A stretch of DNA of 64,000 bases, taken from positions 79,659-143,658 of the forward strand of contig CAVPTW010000035.1 of assembly GCA_963708735.1 (NCBI GenBank), in the 5' to 3' direction. Within the stretch, counting starts at the first letter, position 1. Each line of letters begins with the position of its first letter. The position numbers and the translations under genes are program-made. Positions 17,691-27,206 of this stretch are shown in pieces. This DNA comes from JAGPUQ01 sp963708735 (GTDB lineage: Bacteria > Pseudomonadota > Gammaproteobacteria > Pseudomonadales > Porticoccaceae). Below the pieces are notes generated by a model. It saw nothing but the letters and a program-made list of their open reading frames with translations. It did not search any database and was not told the DNA's origin.

Positions 17691-20600
17691 ATGCGGACGT
17701 TTCGATTGCGCAACCTCAAGTTTCGGCAACAGTTTACGCTGCTGTTTGTCATCGGCGCCGTGCTGATGACGCTGGTCGCCTCGATCGGCGCCAGCAAATT
17801 TGCCAGCGATCTGGTGGCCAAGGAAATGCGCGAGCAGGGCATCAATGTGGCGCGCACCCTGGGTCTTCACGCCAAGCTCGCCATGCTCTACGAGAGCCGG
17901 GAAGCCGCGCTCGACGCCGTCAAATCCATCGCCGGTTTTCCCGATATCGAGGTGCTGGACATCCGCTCCGCGGGGGGAGCCTTGCTGTACGGCGGCGGCG
18001 CCGCGTCGGTATTTCCGCCGGCGGTGTCGGCGGCCAGCGCCGATCTGGCCGAGCTCGACCTGGCGGATCGCTGGCTGTTCAGGGTACAGGTGTATGCGGA
18101 ATTCGCGCCGGACGCCACCGGGACTGGCGAGGTGGACCGTCCTGAACGCCTCGGTAGCGTGACCATTGCGCTGTACAAACGTGCCCAGCAAGAACTGGCA
18201 CAGCGCATTTTCGCGGGGATTGCCGCCGTATTTTCCCTGGCCGCCGGATTGCTGTTGCTGTTCCTGATTCAGATGTCGCACCGGTTGACCAGGCCGCTCG
18301 AAGCGCTGGCGCTGAGCATGCGCCAGGCCGAGGAGGGTGACCTGCGAGTGCGTGCCGACCTGCACCGCGGGCAGGTGGAGGTGCTGCAGATGCAGCATGC
18401 CTTCAATGCCATGATGGAGGAACTCCAAAATCGCGAGAGTGAGTTGCAGCGTGCCCGCGATGCGGCGGTGGAATCCGCCCGGCTCAAGGGGGAGTTCGCT
18501 GCCAACGTTACCCACGAGCTACGCACCCCCATGAATGGCGTTCTGGGTCTGCTCGATTTGCTGAATGACGGGAAGCTCAACGCCCGCCAGGCTGAGTATG
18601 TGGAGCTGGCGCGCAAGTCCGCCGAAGGCTTGCTGAGCCTCGTCGACAACATCCTGGATTTTTCGAAGAACGATAGCGGGATCGCGCAGGCGGAACCCGG
18701 CGAAATCATTTTGCGCGATCTGCTCGAGGATCTCGTGGCACTGGTTGGAACCCAGGCGCTCGGCAAGGGCGTGGATATCGGTTATTTCATGGCGATGGAC
18801 GTACCGGGAATGCTCAGCATCGACGCGTCCAAGGTCAAGCAGGTGCTGATCAACCTGTTGGGGAACGCCGTCAAATTCACCGAGCTGGGTGAAGTATTCC
18901 TTACCGTCACCCGATTGTCCGACCATGAACCCCGTCTGCGCTTCGCGGTGTCCGATACCGGCATCGGTATCGATCCCGCGGTGCAACGGCAAATTTTTGA
19001 ACCCTTTACCCAGGGCGATGCGTCGACCAGCAAACGTTATCAGGGCACCGGGCTCGGCCTGACCATCTCGCGGCAACTGGTCGAGATGATGGGTGGCCAG
19101 ATTGGTCTCGACAGTTCGCCGGGCCGCGGCAGCACCTTCTGGTTCGAACTGCCCTGCGCCGCGCCGCCCGCGCCAACGCGCGTGCCGGCGAGCGACGTGG
19201 GCACTGCGCTGTGCATCCTCGCGAGCGACAACAGTTTTGCCTTCATCGCCGATACCCTGATGCGCCATGGGATCCGCGCGCTGCATGCCGTCAACATGCA
19301 GGCAGCGCGCGGGTATCTGGCGGAGTTCGGCGCCAGCCACCGGGCCGACCTGGTGCTGGTCGACGAAGGAATCTATTTCGCGCACAGCGACGAATTCGAT
19401 CTGCTTGCCAGCGCTGCGCCTGGCCGGATCCAGGTGCTGCGCAACCCCTTCGCCAAGCTGCAGATAACCGCGACGGACGTCGGGGTCCTGGACAAGCCCT
19501 TGAGCTTTGCGGCCATCGCGAATCTGGCCGAGGCATTGCGTACGGGGCAGGCGGTTGCGCCCACCGCCGCCGCGCCCGCACTGCCCGGCCCGGAAGCACT
19601 CGGACACTTGCGCGTGCTGCTGGTGGAAGATAACGCGGTCAACCAGAAAGTCGCCTCTGAAATGCTGTTGCGCCTGGGGATCGCGACGGATCTTGCCGAG
19701 CATGGGCGGCAGGCCATCGCCATGGTGGCACGCACCGATTACGACCTGATCCTGATGGATTGCAATATGCCGGTAATGGACGGCTACGACGCAACCCGCC
19801 AAATCCGCGAGCTGGAAGCCGATGGGCGACGGGTTCCCATCATTGCCATGACCGCCAGTACCGGCGAGCAGGAACGGCAGCGCGCTCTTGAGGCGGGCTT
19901 CAGTGATTTTCTCCACAAACCCGTACGACTCGAACTGCTCGCCGCCAAGATTGCCCGCTGGGCACCCGTGCGTACCGGTGCGGCGATCCGCCAGGAGACG
20001 GCAGCGTCGCCGCCGGACCTCGGGAACGGCTACAGCGAACAGGCGATGAATGAACTGCACGCCAGCGTCGGCGATGTCACCTACCGGATGATCGAGTCCT
20101 TTCTGGAGGATACCCCGGTCTACCTGGATTCGCTGAAATCGGCCCTGCGTGACGGCGAAGCCCAGCGGGCCTACGAGATTGCCCACACCATCCGGGGTAG
20201 CGCCAGCAATTTTGGCGCGAAATCCTTTGTGGATGCCGTGGTCGCGCTGGAAGCTTTCAGCAAAGCGGGCGATTTGTCGGGCAGCGATGCCCTGCTCGAT
20301 ATCTGCAATGAACGGTTCGCGGTCCTGCGCAAGGACCTTGAACGGCACCAGGCGAGTGAGTCCGGACACCACACGGGCGTGCCGGGCAAGTATCGGCTGC
20401 TGATCGCCGATGACGACCGCACCCTGCGCCTTGCGTTGCGCGGCACCTTTGCCGGCGACGAGTTCGATGTGCTGGAGGCGGCCGACGGCGCCCAGGCCAT
20501 CGCCCTGTGCGAGCGGGTCATGCCGGACATCGTTCTCATGGACGCCCTGATGCCGGAAGTCAGCGGCTTCGATGCCTGCCAGCGCATCCGCCAGTTGCCC

Positions 20601-22112
20601 GGCGGCGCCGAGCTGCCGGTGCTGATGGTCACCTCGCTCGACGATGAGAACGCCATCGCGCGGGCGTTCGCAGCCGGTGCCTCGGATTACATTACCAAAC
20701 CGATTCACTTCACCGTGTTGAAGGAGCGGGTGGGCCGCCTGATCAAGGCGAATCGGGCCGAAGTCCGTGCCCGGACCCTGGCGTTTGCCGATGCCCTTAC
20801 CGGGCTGCCCAACCGCGCACGGCTGACTCAGGAACTGGGTCTGGCGCTCAATCAGGCGAGCATCAACAACGAACGCATTGCGGTGTTTTTTCTCGATCTG
20901 GATAACTTCAAGAACATCAACGACAGTCTGGGACATCAGGTCGGCGATCTGCTGCTGAAGGCGGTCGCCGACCGCCTGCGTTCCAGCGTCCGGCGCAGCG
21001 ATTTTATCGCCCGCCTCGGCGGTGACGAATTTACCGTGATCCTGCGCCGGGTCGAGAGCGAAGCGGTGGTTGCGACCATTGCCCGGAATATTCTCGTCGC
21101 CTTGAGCGAGCCTTTTGTTTTTATCCACAAGCGCATGATGGTTTCCACGAGTATCGGTATTGCGCTGTATCCCGACCACGGCGCGGACGTCAGTTCATTG
21201 CTCAAGCACGCCGATCTGGCGATGTTCAAGGCCAAGGAGACCAAGAACCAGTTCTGCTTTTACCAGGACGGGATGGAAGACGCGGTATCGCATAAATTGC
21301 AGCTCCAGCAGGAGCTGCGCCAGGCCATCGACAATGATCTTTTCGTGCTCTATTTCCAGCCCCAGTACGATTTGACGACCAATCTGGCGGTAGCCGCGGA
21401 GGCACTGGTGCGCTGGCCCCGCGACGACGGCACGGTGCTGGGTCCGGGTGCCTTCATCCCGCTGGCGGAAGAGACCGGCCTGATCACCGAACTGACCGAC
21501 CTGGTGCTGGAAAAAGCCTGTGGTGCGATCCGGGATTGGCTTGTCCGTGGCTATGCCGTGAAGCTCTCGGTGAATCTGTCCGGCAAGGATTTCGAAGTCC
21601 CGGAACGCTTGATCCAGCGGGTTACCGAGGTGACGCGCAAGTACGAAATCCCGCCCCGGCTGCTCGAACTGGAAATCACCGAGAGCATGTTGATGGCCGA
21701 CCCCGAGCGCAGCCGCACGGAATTGCTGGATCTCAAGAATGCCGGATTCAGTCTGTCGATCGACGACTTCGGCAGCGGCTATTCATCGCTCTACTACCTG
21801 AAAAATCTGCCGGTCGACGTGTTGAAGATCGACCGCGCTTTCGTCAAGGATCTGGACGATCCGGAAAACCGGCGCGACATCCCGGTGATTGCCGGCATCA
21901 TCGCGCTGGCGCGCAGCCTCGGTTTGCACACGGTTGCCGAAGGCGTGGAGACCCATCACCAGCGGGCGGTGATTCAATCGCTCGGCTGCGAGATGATCCA
22001 GGGCTACCTGATCAGCCAGCCACTGCCCCGGCACGAATTCGAGCAGGCGTTTCTCGAGCAGTTCCGGGTGGTATCCGCGGGCCCGCCGCTGCGGCAGGTA
22101 AATCCGGGATAG
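17691..22112 (+). CDS. Hybrid sensor kinase with phosphorelay, GGDEF and EAL modules
   Basis: A 1473-residue inner-membrane signalling protein. Order: TM1 at about 13-35; periplasmic sensor to about 170; TM2 at about 178-200; HAMP; HisKA with His about 275 in THELRTPMNG; HATPase with GNAVKFTE and DTGIGI; a degenerate receiver-like segment at about 500-620 lacking a clear phospho-Asp pocket; receiver 1 with Asp about 690 (LMDCNMPVMDG); HPt with His about 832 (AHTIRGSASNFG); receiver 2 with Asp about 951 (LMDALMPEVSG); GGDEF intact at about 1110 (RLGGDEF); EAL intact at about 1237 (AEALVRW). It should translate periplasmic signals into c-di-GMP synthesis or breakdown. ATG 17691 is chosen over upstream in-frame codons because it precedes TM1 and clears the upstream gene. 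Confidence 0.93.
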   Translation: MRTFRLRNLKFRQQFTLLFVIGAVLMTLVASIGASKFASDLVAKEMREQGINVARTLGLHAKLAMLYESREAALDAVKSIAGFPDIEVLDIRSAGGALLYGGGAASVFPPAVSAASADLAELDLADRWLFRVQVYAEFAPDATGTGEVDRPERLGSVTIALYKRAQQELAQRIFAGIAAVFSLAAGLLLLFLIQMSHRLTRPLEALALSMRQAEEGDLRVRADLHRGQVEVLQMQHAFNAMMEELQNRESELQRARDAAVESARLKGEFAANVTHELRTPMNGVLGLLDLLNDGKLNARQAEYVELARKSAEGLLSLVDNILDFSKNDSGIAQAEPGEIILRDLLEDLVALVGTQALGKGVDIGYFMAMDVPGMLSIDASKVKQVLINLLGNAVKFTELGEVFLTVTRLSDHEPRLRFAVSDTGIGIDPAVQRQIFEPFTQGDASTSKRYQGTGLGLTISRQLVEMMGGQIGLDSSPGRGSTFWFELPCAAPPAPTRVPASDVGTALCILASDNSFAFIADTLMRHGIRALHAVNMQAARGYLAEFGASHRADLVLVDEGIYFAHSDEFDLLASAAPGRIQVLRNPFAKLQITATDVGVLDKPLSFAAIANLAEALRTGQAVAPTAAAPALPGPEALGHLRVLLVEDNAVNQKVASEMLLRLGIATDLAEHGRQAIAMVARTDYDLILMDCNMPVMDGYDATRQIRELEADGRRVPIIAMTASTGEQERQRALEAGFSDFLHKPVRLELLAAKIARWAPVRTGAAIRQETAASPPDLGNGYSEQAMNELHASVGDVTYRMIESFLEDTPVYLDSLKSALRDGEAQRAYEIAHTIRGSASNFGAKSFVDAVVALEAFSKAGDLSGSDALLDICNERFAVLRKDLERHQASESGHHTGVPGKYRLLIADDDRTLRLALRGTFAGDEFDVLEAADGAQAIALCERVMPDIVLMDALMPEVSGFDACQRIRQLPGGAELPVLMVTSLDDENAIARAFAAGASDYITKPIHFTVLKERVGRLIKANRAEVRARTLAFADALTGLPNRARLTQELGLALNQASINNERIAVFFLDLDNFKNINDSLGHQVGDLLLKAVADRLRSSVRRSDFIARLGGDEFTVILRRVESEAVVATIARNILVALSEPFVFIHKRMMVSTSIGIALYPDHGADVSSLLKHADLAMFKAKETKNQFCFYQDGMEDAVSHKLQLQQELRQAIDNDLFVLYFQPQYDLTTNLAVAAEALVRWPRDDGTVLGPGAFIPLAEETGLITELTDLVLEKACGAIRDWLVRGYAVKLSVNLSGKDFEVPERLIQRVTEVTRKYEIPPRLLELEITESMLMADPERSRTELLDLKNAGFSLSIDDFGSGYSSLYYLKNLPVDVLKIDRAFVKDLDDPENRRDIPVIAGIIALARSLGLHTVAEGVETHHQRAVIQSLGCEMIQGYLISQPLPRHEFEQAFLEQFRVVSAGPPLRQVNPG

Positions 22113-22154
22113 CCCGATACCGGCGTTTTCCTGGGGCCTCATCAGAACCATCCA

Positions 22155-23954
22155 TCAGAACCAGGCATCGCGCATCTCGAAGGGCACCGGGTTGGCGCGT
22201 TGCAGCAGCGCCGCCTGGTAGTCGATCTGGGTCAGTTCCCAATCGAAGTAGTAGCGGGCTGTGTGCAGTTTGCCGCGATAAAAATTCTGGTCGTCGGTGT
22301 GGCAGTCGGCGTCCAGTCCGGCCGCTGCCGCCAGTGCCTGCTTGAGCCAGAGCCAGGCCGCCAGCACCCGCCCGTAGAGATCGAGATACAGGGTGGCATT
22401 GGCCAGGCCCCGGTCGATGTCGGCGTCGAGCTGGCGGAGCAGCGTGGTGGTGGTGGCATCCAGGGTTTGCAGACCGCGTTCGAGTTGCTGGGCGAGGCGA
22501 GCGGTTTCCCCCCAGCGCTGCGCGCGGGCAATATCTTCGCGTGCCGCCGCGAGCAGGATGCGGTGCCCCGCGCCCTCCTTCAGCCGCACCTTGCGGCCCA
22601 GCAGGTCGAGGCCGTGAATCGCCTCGGCGCCCTCGTGGATGGGATTCAGGCGCTGGTCGCGATAAAGCTGTTCGGCTCCGTATTCGCGCATGTAGCCCGC
22701 GCCGCCGAGGACCTGGATCGCGTGGTCGTTGGCCACGCAGCCGTATTTCGACGGCCAAGACTTGACGATGGGGGTGATCAGATCGAGCAGCAGCGCGGCG
22801 CGCTCGCGTTGCGCTGCATCCGGCGCCGTGTGCTGGTCCTCGAACAGGGCACTGGCGAACAGGCACATGAACAGACTGCCCTCGGCGTAGGCTTTCTGCG
22901 CCAGCAGGAGGCGCCGCACGTCGGCGTGCGCCACCAGCATGACCTGCGGCGATGTGGGATCGGAGCAGGACGCGAGGCGTCCCTGGGGACGTTGGCGCGC
23001 GTACTCCAGGGACAGGTTGAAGCCCTGATAGGCGATGGCCGCGGCGCCCAGGCCGATGCCGATGCGCGCTTCGTTCATCATCTGGAACATGTACCCCAGG
23101 CCCTTGTGGGGTTCGCCCACCAGGTAGCCGATGGCGCCGTCGCGCTCGCCGAAATTGAGCACCGTGTTGGTCGCGTTGCGATAGCCCATCTTGTGATTGA
23201 GACCGGCCAGGGCCACGTCGTTGCGCGCACCCGGACTGCCGTCGGCATTCGGGAGGTGTTTGGGGACGATGAACAGCGAGATGCCTTTCACGCCCACCGG
23301 AGCGCCGCGGATTTTCGCCAGTACCATGTGGATCACGTTGCCGGTGATGTCGTGGTCGGCGCAACTGATGAACATTTTCTGGCCGAACAGGCGATAGCTG
23401 CCGTCGCCGGCGGGCTCCGCCGTCACCTTGATATCGCCGAGCGCCGAGCCCTGCGCCGGCTCGGTGAGCGCCATGGTGCCGTTGGCGCGGCCGGACATCA
23501 GCAGCGGCAGATAGCGCGCTTTCTGTTCCGGGGAACCAAACGCCCGAATCAGGTTGATCACGCCGATGGTGATGAAGGGATAGGCCGCGGTGCTGACGTT
23601 GGCGGCATTCATGTAGGCCATGACCATCCGGAAGATGACTTCCGGCAACTGTGCGCCGCCTTCCTCCGCGCGCTCGTGGGCGGCGAGAAAACCGGCCGCG
23701 ACAAAGGCTTCCCAGGCGGCGCGGGTCTCCGGAATCAGGTGCACCCGCTCGCCGTCGAAGCTGGGCTCGTTGGCATCACCCTTGGCATTGTGGTTGGCGA
23801 AATATTTTTCCGCGACGGTTTTTGCGGTGGCGAGCGTCGCGTCGAATACTTCGCGGGAGTGATCGCCGTACTCGGGGCGATCGAGCAATGCGCCGGTGTC
23901 CAGCACTTCGTAAAGCTGAAAGGCGATATCGCGGTCGTTGAGCAGTGGGGTCAT
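22155..23954 (-). CDS. Acyl-CoA dehydrogenase, large (about 600-residue) class
   Basis: A 599-residue FAD enzyme introducing a trans-2 double bond in acyl-CoA. The core reads MALTEPAQGSALGDIKV (flavin contact), FGQKMFISCADHDIT, then YARQRPQGR and QVLGGAGYMREYGAEQLYRD near the catalytic Glu region. The extra C-terminal helical domain (about 470-599) and the overall length match the 3-methylmercaptopropionyl-CoA dehydrogenase (DmdC)-like/FadE branch, though that branch is broad and substrate is not implied. It lies 85 bases downstream of an AlkK-type ligase on the same strand, so activation and first oxidation of a fatty acid are probably co-transcribed. It is convergent with the hybrid kinase, 42 bases apart. 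Confidence 0.9.
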   Translation of the reverse strand: MTPLLNDRDIAFQLYEVLDTGALLDRPEYGDHSREVFDATLATAKTVAEKYFANHNAKGDANEPSFDGERVHLIPETRAAWEAFVAAGFLAAHERAEEGGAQLPEVIFRMVMAYMNAANVSTAAYPFITIGVINLIRAFGSPEQKARYLPLLMSGRANGTMALTEPAQGSALGDIKVTAEPAGDGSYRLFGQKMFISCADHDITGNVIHMVLAKIRGAPVGVKGISLFIVPKHLPNADGSPGARNDVALAGLNHKMGYRNATNTVLNFGERDGAIGYLVGEPHKGLGYMFQMMNEARIGIGLGAAAIAYQGFNLSLEYARQRPQGRLASCSDPTSPQVMLVAHADVRRLLLAQKAYAEGSLFMCLFASALFEDQHTAPDAAQRERAALLLDLITPIVKSWPSKYGCVANDHAIQVLGGAGYMREYGAEQLYRDQRLNPIHEGAEAIHGLDLLGRKVRLKEGAGHRILLAAAREDIARAQRWGETARLAQQLERGLQTLDATTTTLLRQLDADIDRGLANATLYLDLYGRVLAAWLWLKQALAAAAGLDADCHTDDQNFYRGKLHTARYYFDWELTQIDYQAALLQRANPVPFEMRDAWF

Positions 23955-24039
23955 GGCGGTGGCTTCTTGTTATGTGTCGGAGCGGCAACCGCGTGACAAG
24001 CGCGGCGCCAGATCGATGGCGGCTCAGTAACTCAGCAAT

Positions 24040-25659
<1,620 letters not shown>

Positions 25660-25794
25660 GATTGTCTCCAACGTGTTGATTCAGTGGGTTGCCGCCGTCG
25701 GACCGGCGTCACGGGGAGCAGGCCGTGGGCAGCAAATCGGGGCCGCGAGTCTAGCACAGCAGTCTGTGCCGGCCTCCGCGTGGGGAGCACAGCT

Positions 25795-26289
25795 TCAGTT
25801 GCGACCCCGGCCCGCACTGACGACCAGCTGTTCGAGCAGCTCGAAATCGGGAATGAGCGCGGGTTCGCCGCGCACCTCGACGACCAGCGCGGCGCCGCGC
25901 GGGGCCGACACGTCCAGCGCGCGCAGGCCGCTGTCCGCGCTCAAGCGCAATGGCCGGGGCAACTCCCGAATCGCAAGGCCATAAAACCCCTGGCTGGCCG
26001 CCGGGCCGATGGCCTTGATGATCGCCACTCGATGATCGGCGTGGAACGCCGCCGAGGTACCGCCGGCAATGCCCTCGTAGGCGAGCAACGGGATTTCGCA
26101 GCCGCGCCACGCCAACCAGCCGTGCAGCCAGGGTTGATCCGCAGCGGTCGGCGCGGGCAGCGGAGTCGCTTCGAGAATCTCCGCCACCGCCGCCTGGGGC
26201 AACAGCAGTTGCAGTCGATCGGTGGCCAGCGTGAGCAGCAGACTGTCGACCTCCGACGCGTTGCGAGAGCGTTCACCGGTATCGCTCAA
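25795..26289 (-). CDS. chpC: ChpC-like CheW adaptor
   Basis: A 164-residue CheW-fold protein (LLLTLATDRLQLLLPQAAVAEI, WLAWRGCEIPLLAYEG, ...RVAIIKAIG). CheW adaptors bridge a chemoreceptor and a CheA kinase. The frame is open further upstream, but TTG at 26289 is chosen because it overlaps the TGA of the CheB-like gene (TTGA), a pattern repeated elsewhere in this window, with GGAGG just upstream. It is the last gene of the Pil-Chp operon. In P. aeruginosa chpC holds this position, and ChpC links additional receptors to ChpA. The ChpD/ChpE genes that follow there are absent here. Confidence 0.8.
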   Translation of the reverse strand: MSDTGERSRNASEVDSLLLTLATDRLQLLLPQAAVAEILEATPLPAPTAADQPWLHGWLAWRGCEIPLLAYEGIAGGTSAAFHADHRVAIIKAIGPAASQGFYGLAIRELPRPLRLSADSGLRALDVSAPRGAALVVEVRGEPALIPDFELLEQLVVSAGRGRN

Positions 26290-27206
26290 GGAGCCTCCGT
26301 CTGCGGCCCGGGGGCCGGTGTGCCATAACGGTAGTTGAAGCGGCGCGCCAACGCCGCCACGTCGCCACTGTAGTCCACCTCGCCCCGGGCGAGCACGGCT
26401 TCCGGCATCGCGGATGCGACGCACCGCTCCGGATGCTGGACCCAGATTTCCCCACCGTGTTCGCGAATATGCTCGCTGCCCAGGGCGCCATCGTCCCCCA
26501 TGCCGCTGAACACCACCATGCCGGCCGACTCGCGATAGGCGAGCGCAAGGCTCTCGGCGACCTGATCCGCGCTGGGTCGATAGGGTCCCGGCCAGGGGGA
26601 GGGAAGGAGGCGCATGCCCCGGTCGCGATGGATGCGCAGTTTGTGGTCAGGGGAGACCACAGAGAGCGTACCTTCGAGGAGATGGTTGCCTGTGTTTGCG
26701 ATCTGAACATGCCAGCGGCCGGCGCGAGTCGCGAGCCGTCGCACCAATTGGGGAAAATGTGAGGCTGTCAGGTGCTGCACATAGAGCAGCGCAAGTCCGG
26801 GCGCCGGGATCGTGGCGGCAAGGAACCGCTCCACCGCATCCGGCCCGCCCGTGGAGGCGGCCAGGAGCCATACCCGCTCGGCACGGGCCGCCGGTTGTCC
26901 CGAGCCCCCGACAACCCGGGGAGCCTTGTCGATACGCTGCCGTAGACTTTGCTTCCAGGCCATATAGTCGGCATCCGCCGCTGCGATAAAGGCAGGCTCC
27001 AGCTCGAGCTCAAAACAGGCGTGGCGAGGGCGATGGTTCGGACTGACACCGGCTCCCACCCGGATCAGCAGGTCGAGACGGTCCTGATCAGCGAGCGCTA
27101 CTGTTGGCGGCGCGGCATCGAGCACCACGGCGTGTCCCAATGCCTCCAGTGCCCGGCGCAGCAGGGCACGGGCGGCTGCATTGTGCGCGACCACACCTAC
27201 CTTCAC
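26286..27206 (-). CDS. chpB: CheB-type methylesterase ChpB
   Basis: 306 residues. It removes methyl groups from the receptor PilJ. The C-terminal catalytic triad is visible: Ser in LLAASTGGPDAV (about 169), His in YVQHLTASHFP (about 196), Asp in FSGMGDDGALG (about 262). The N-terminal region has a receiver-like pattern but I do not see a phospho-acceptor Asp in the expected place (LDLLIRVGAGVSPNHRP), so control by phosphorylation is doubtful. The start ATG overlaps the ChpA stop by 4 bases. It opposes PilK, the methyltransferase two genes upstream. Confidence 0.88.
   Translation of the reverse strand: MKVGVVAHNAAARALLRRALEALGHAVVLDAAPPTVALADQDRLDLLIRVGAGVSPNHRPRHACFELELEPAFIAAADADYMAWKQSLRQRIDKAPRVVGGSGQPAARAERVWLLAASTGGPDAVERFLAATIPAPGLALLYVQHLTASHFPQLVRRLATRAGRWHVQIANTGNHLLEGTLSVVSPDHKLRIHRDRGMRLLPSPWPGPYRPSADQVAESLALAYRESAGMVVFSGMGDDGALGSEHIREHGGEIWVQHPERCVASAMPEAVLARGEVDYSGDVAALARRFNYRYGTPAPGPQTEAP

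Noticed and set aside
18519..21179. An 886-codon open frame antisense to the hybrid kinase
   Set aside because: It mirrors a frame of a GC-rich gene with strong codon bias; the translation lacks any recognisable motif, while the plus strand is full of kinase and GGDEF motifs.
22113..22154. Terminator between the hybrid kinase and the acyl-CoA dehydrogenase
   Set aside because: No stem with a T run is visible in the 42 bases between the convergent stops.
22200..23996. A 598-codon plus-strand frame opposite the acyl-CoA dehydrogenase
   Set aside because: Shadow frame; the minus-strand product has all acyl-CoA dehydrogenase motifs.
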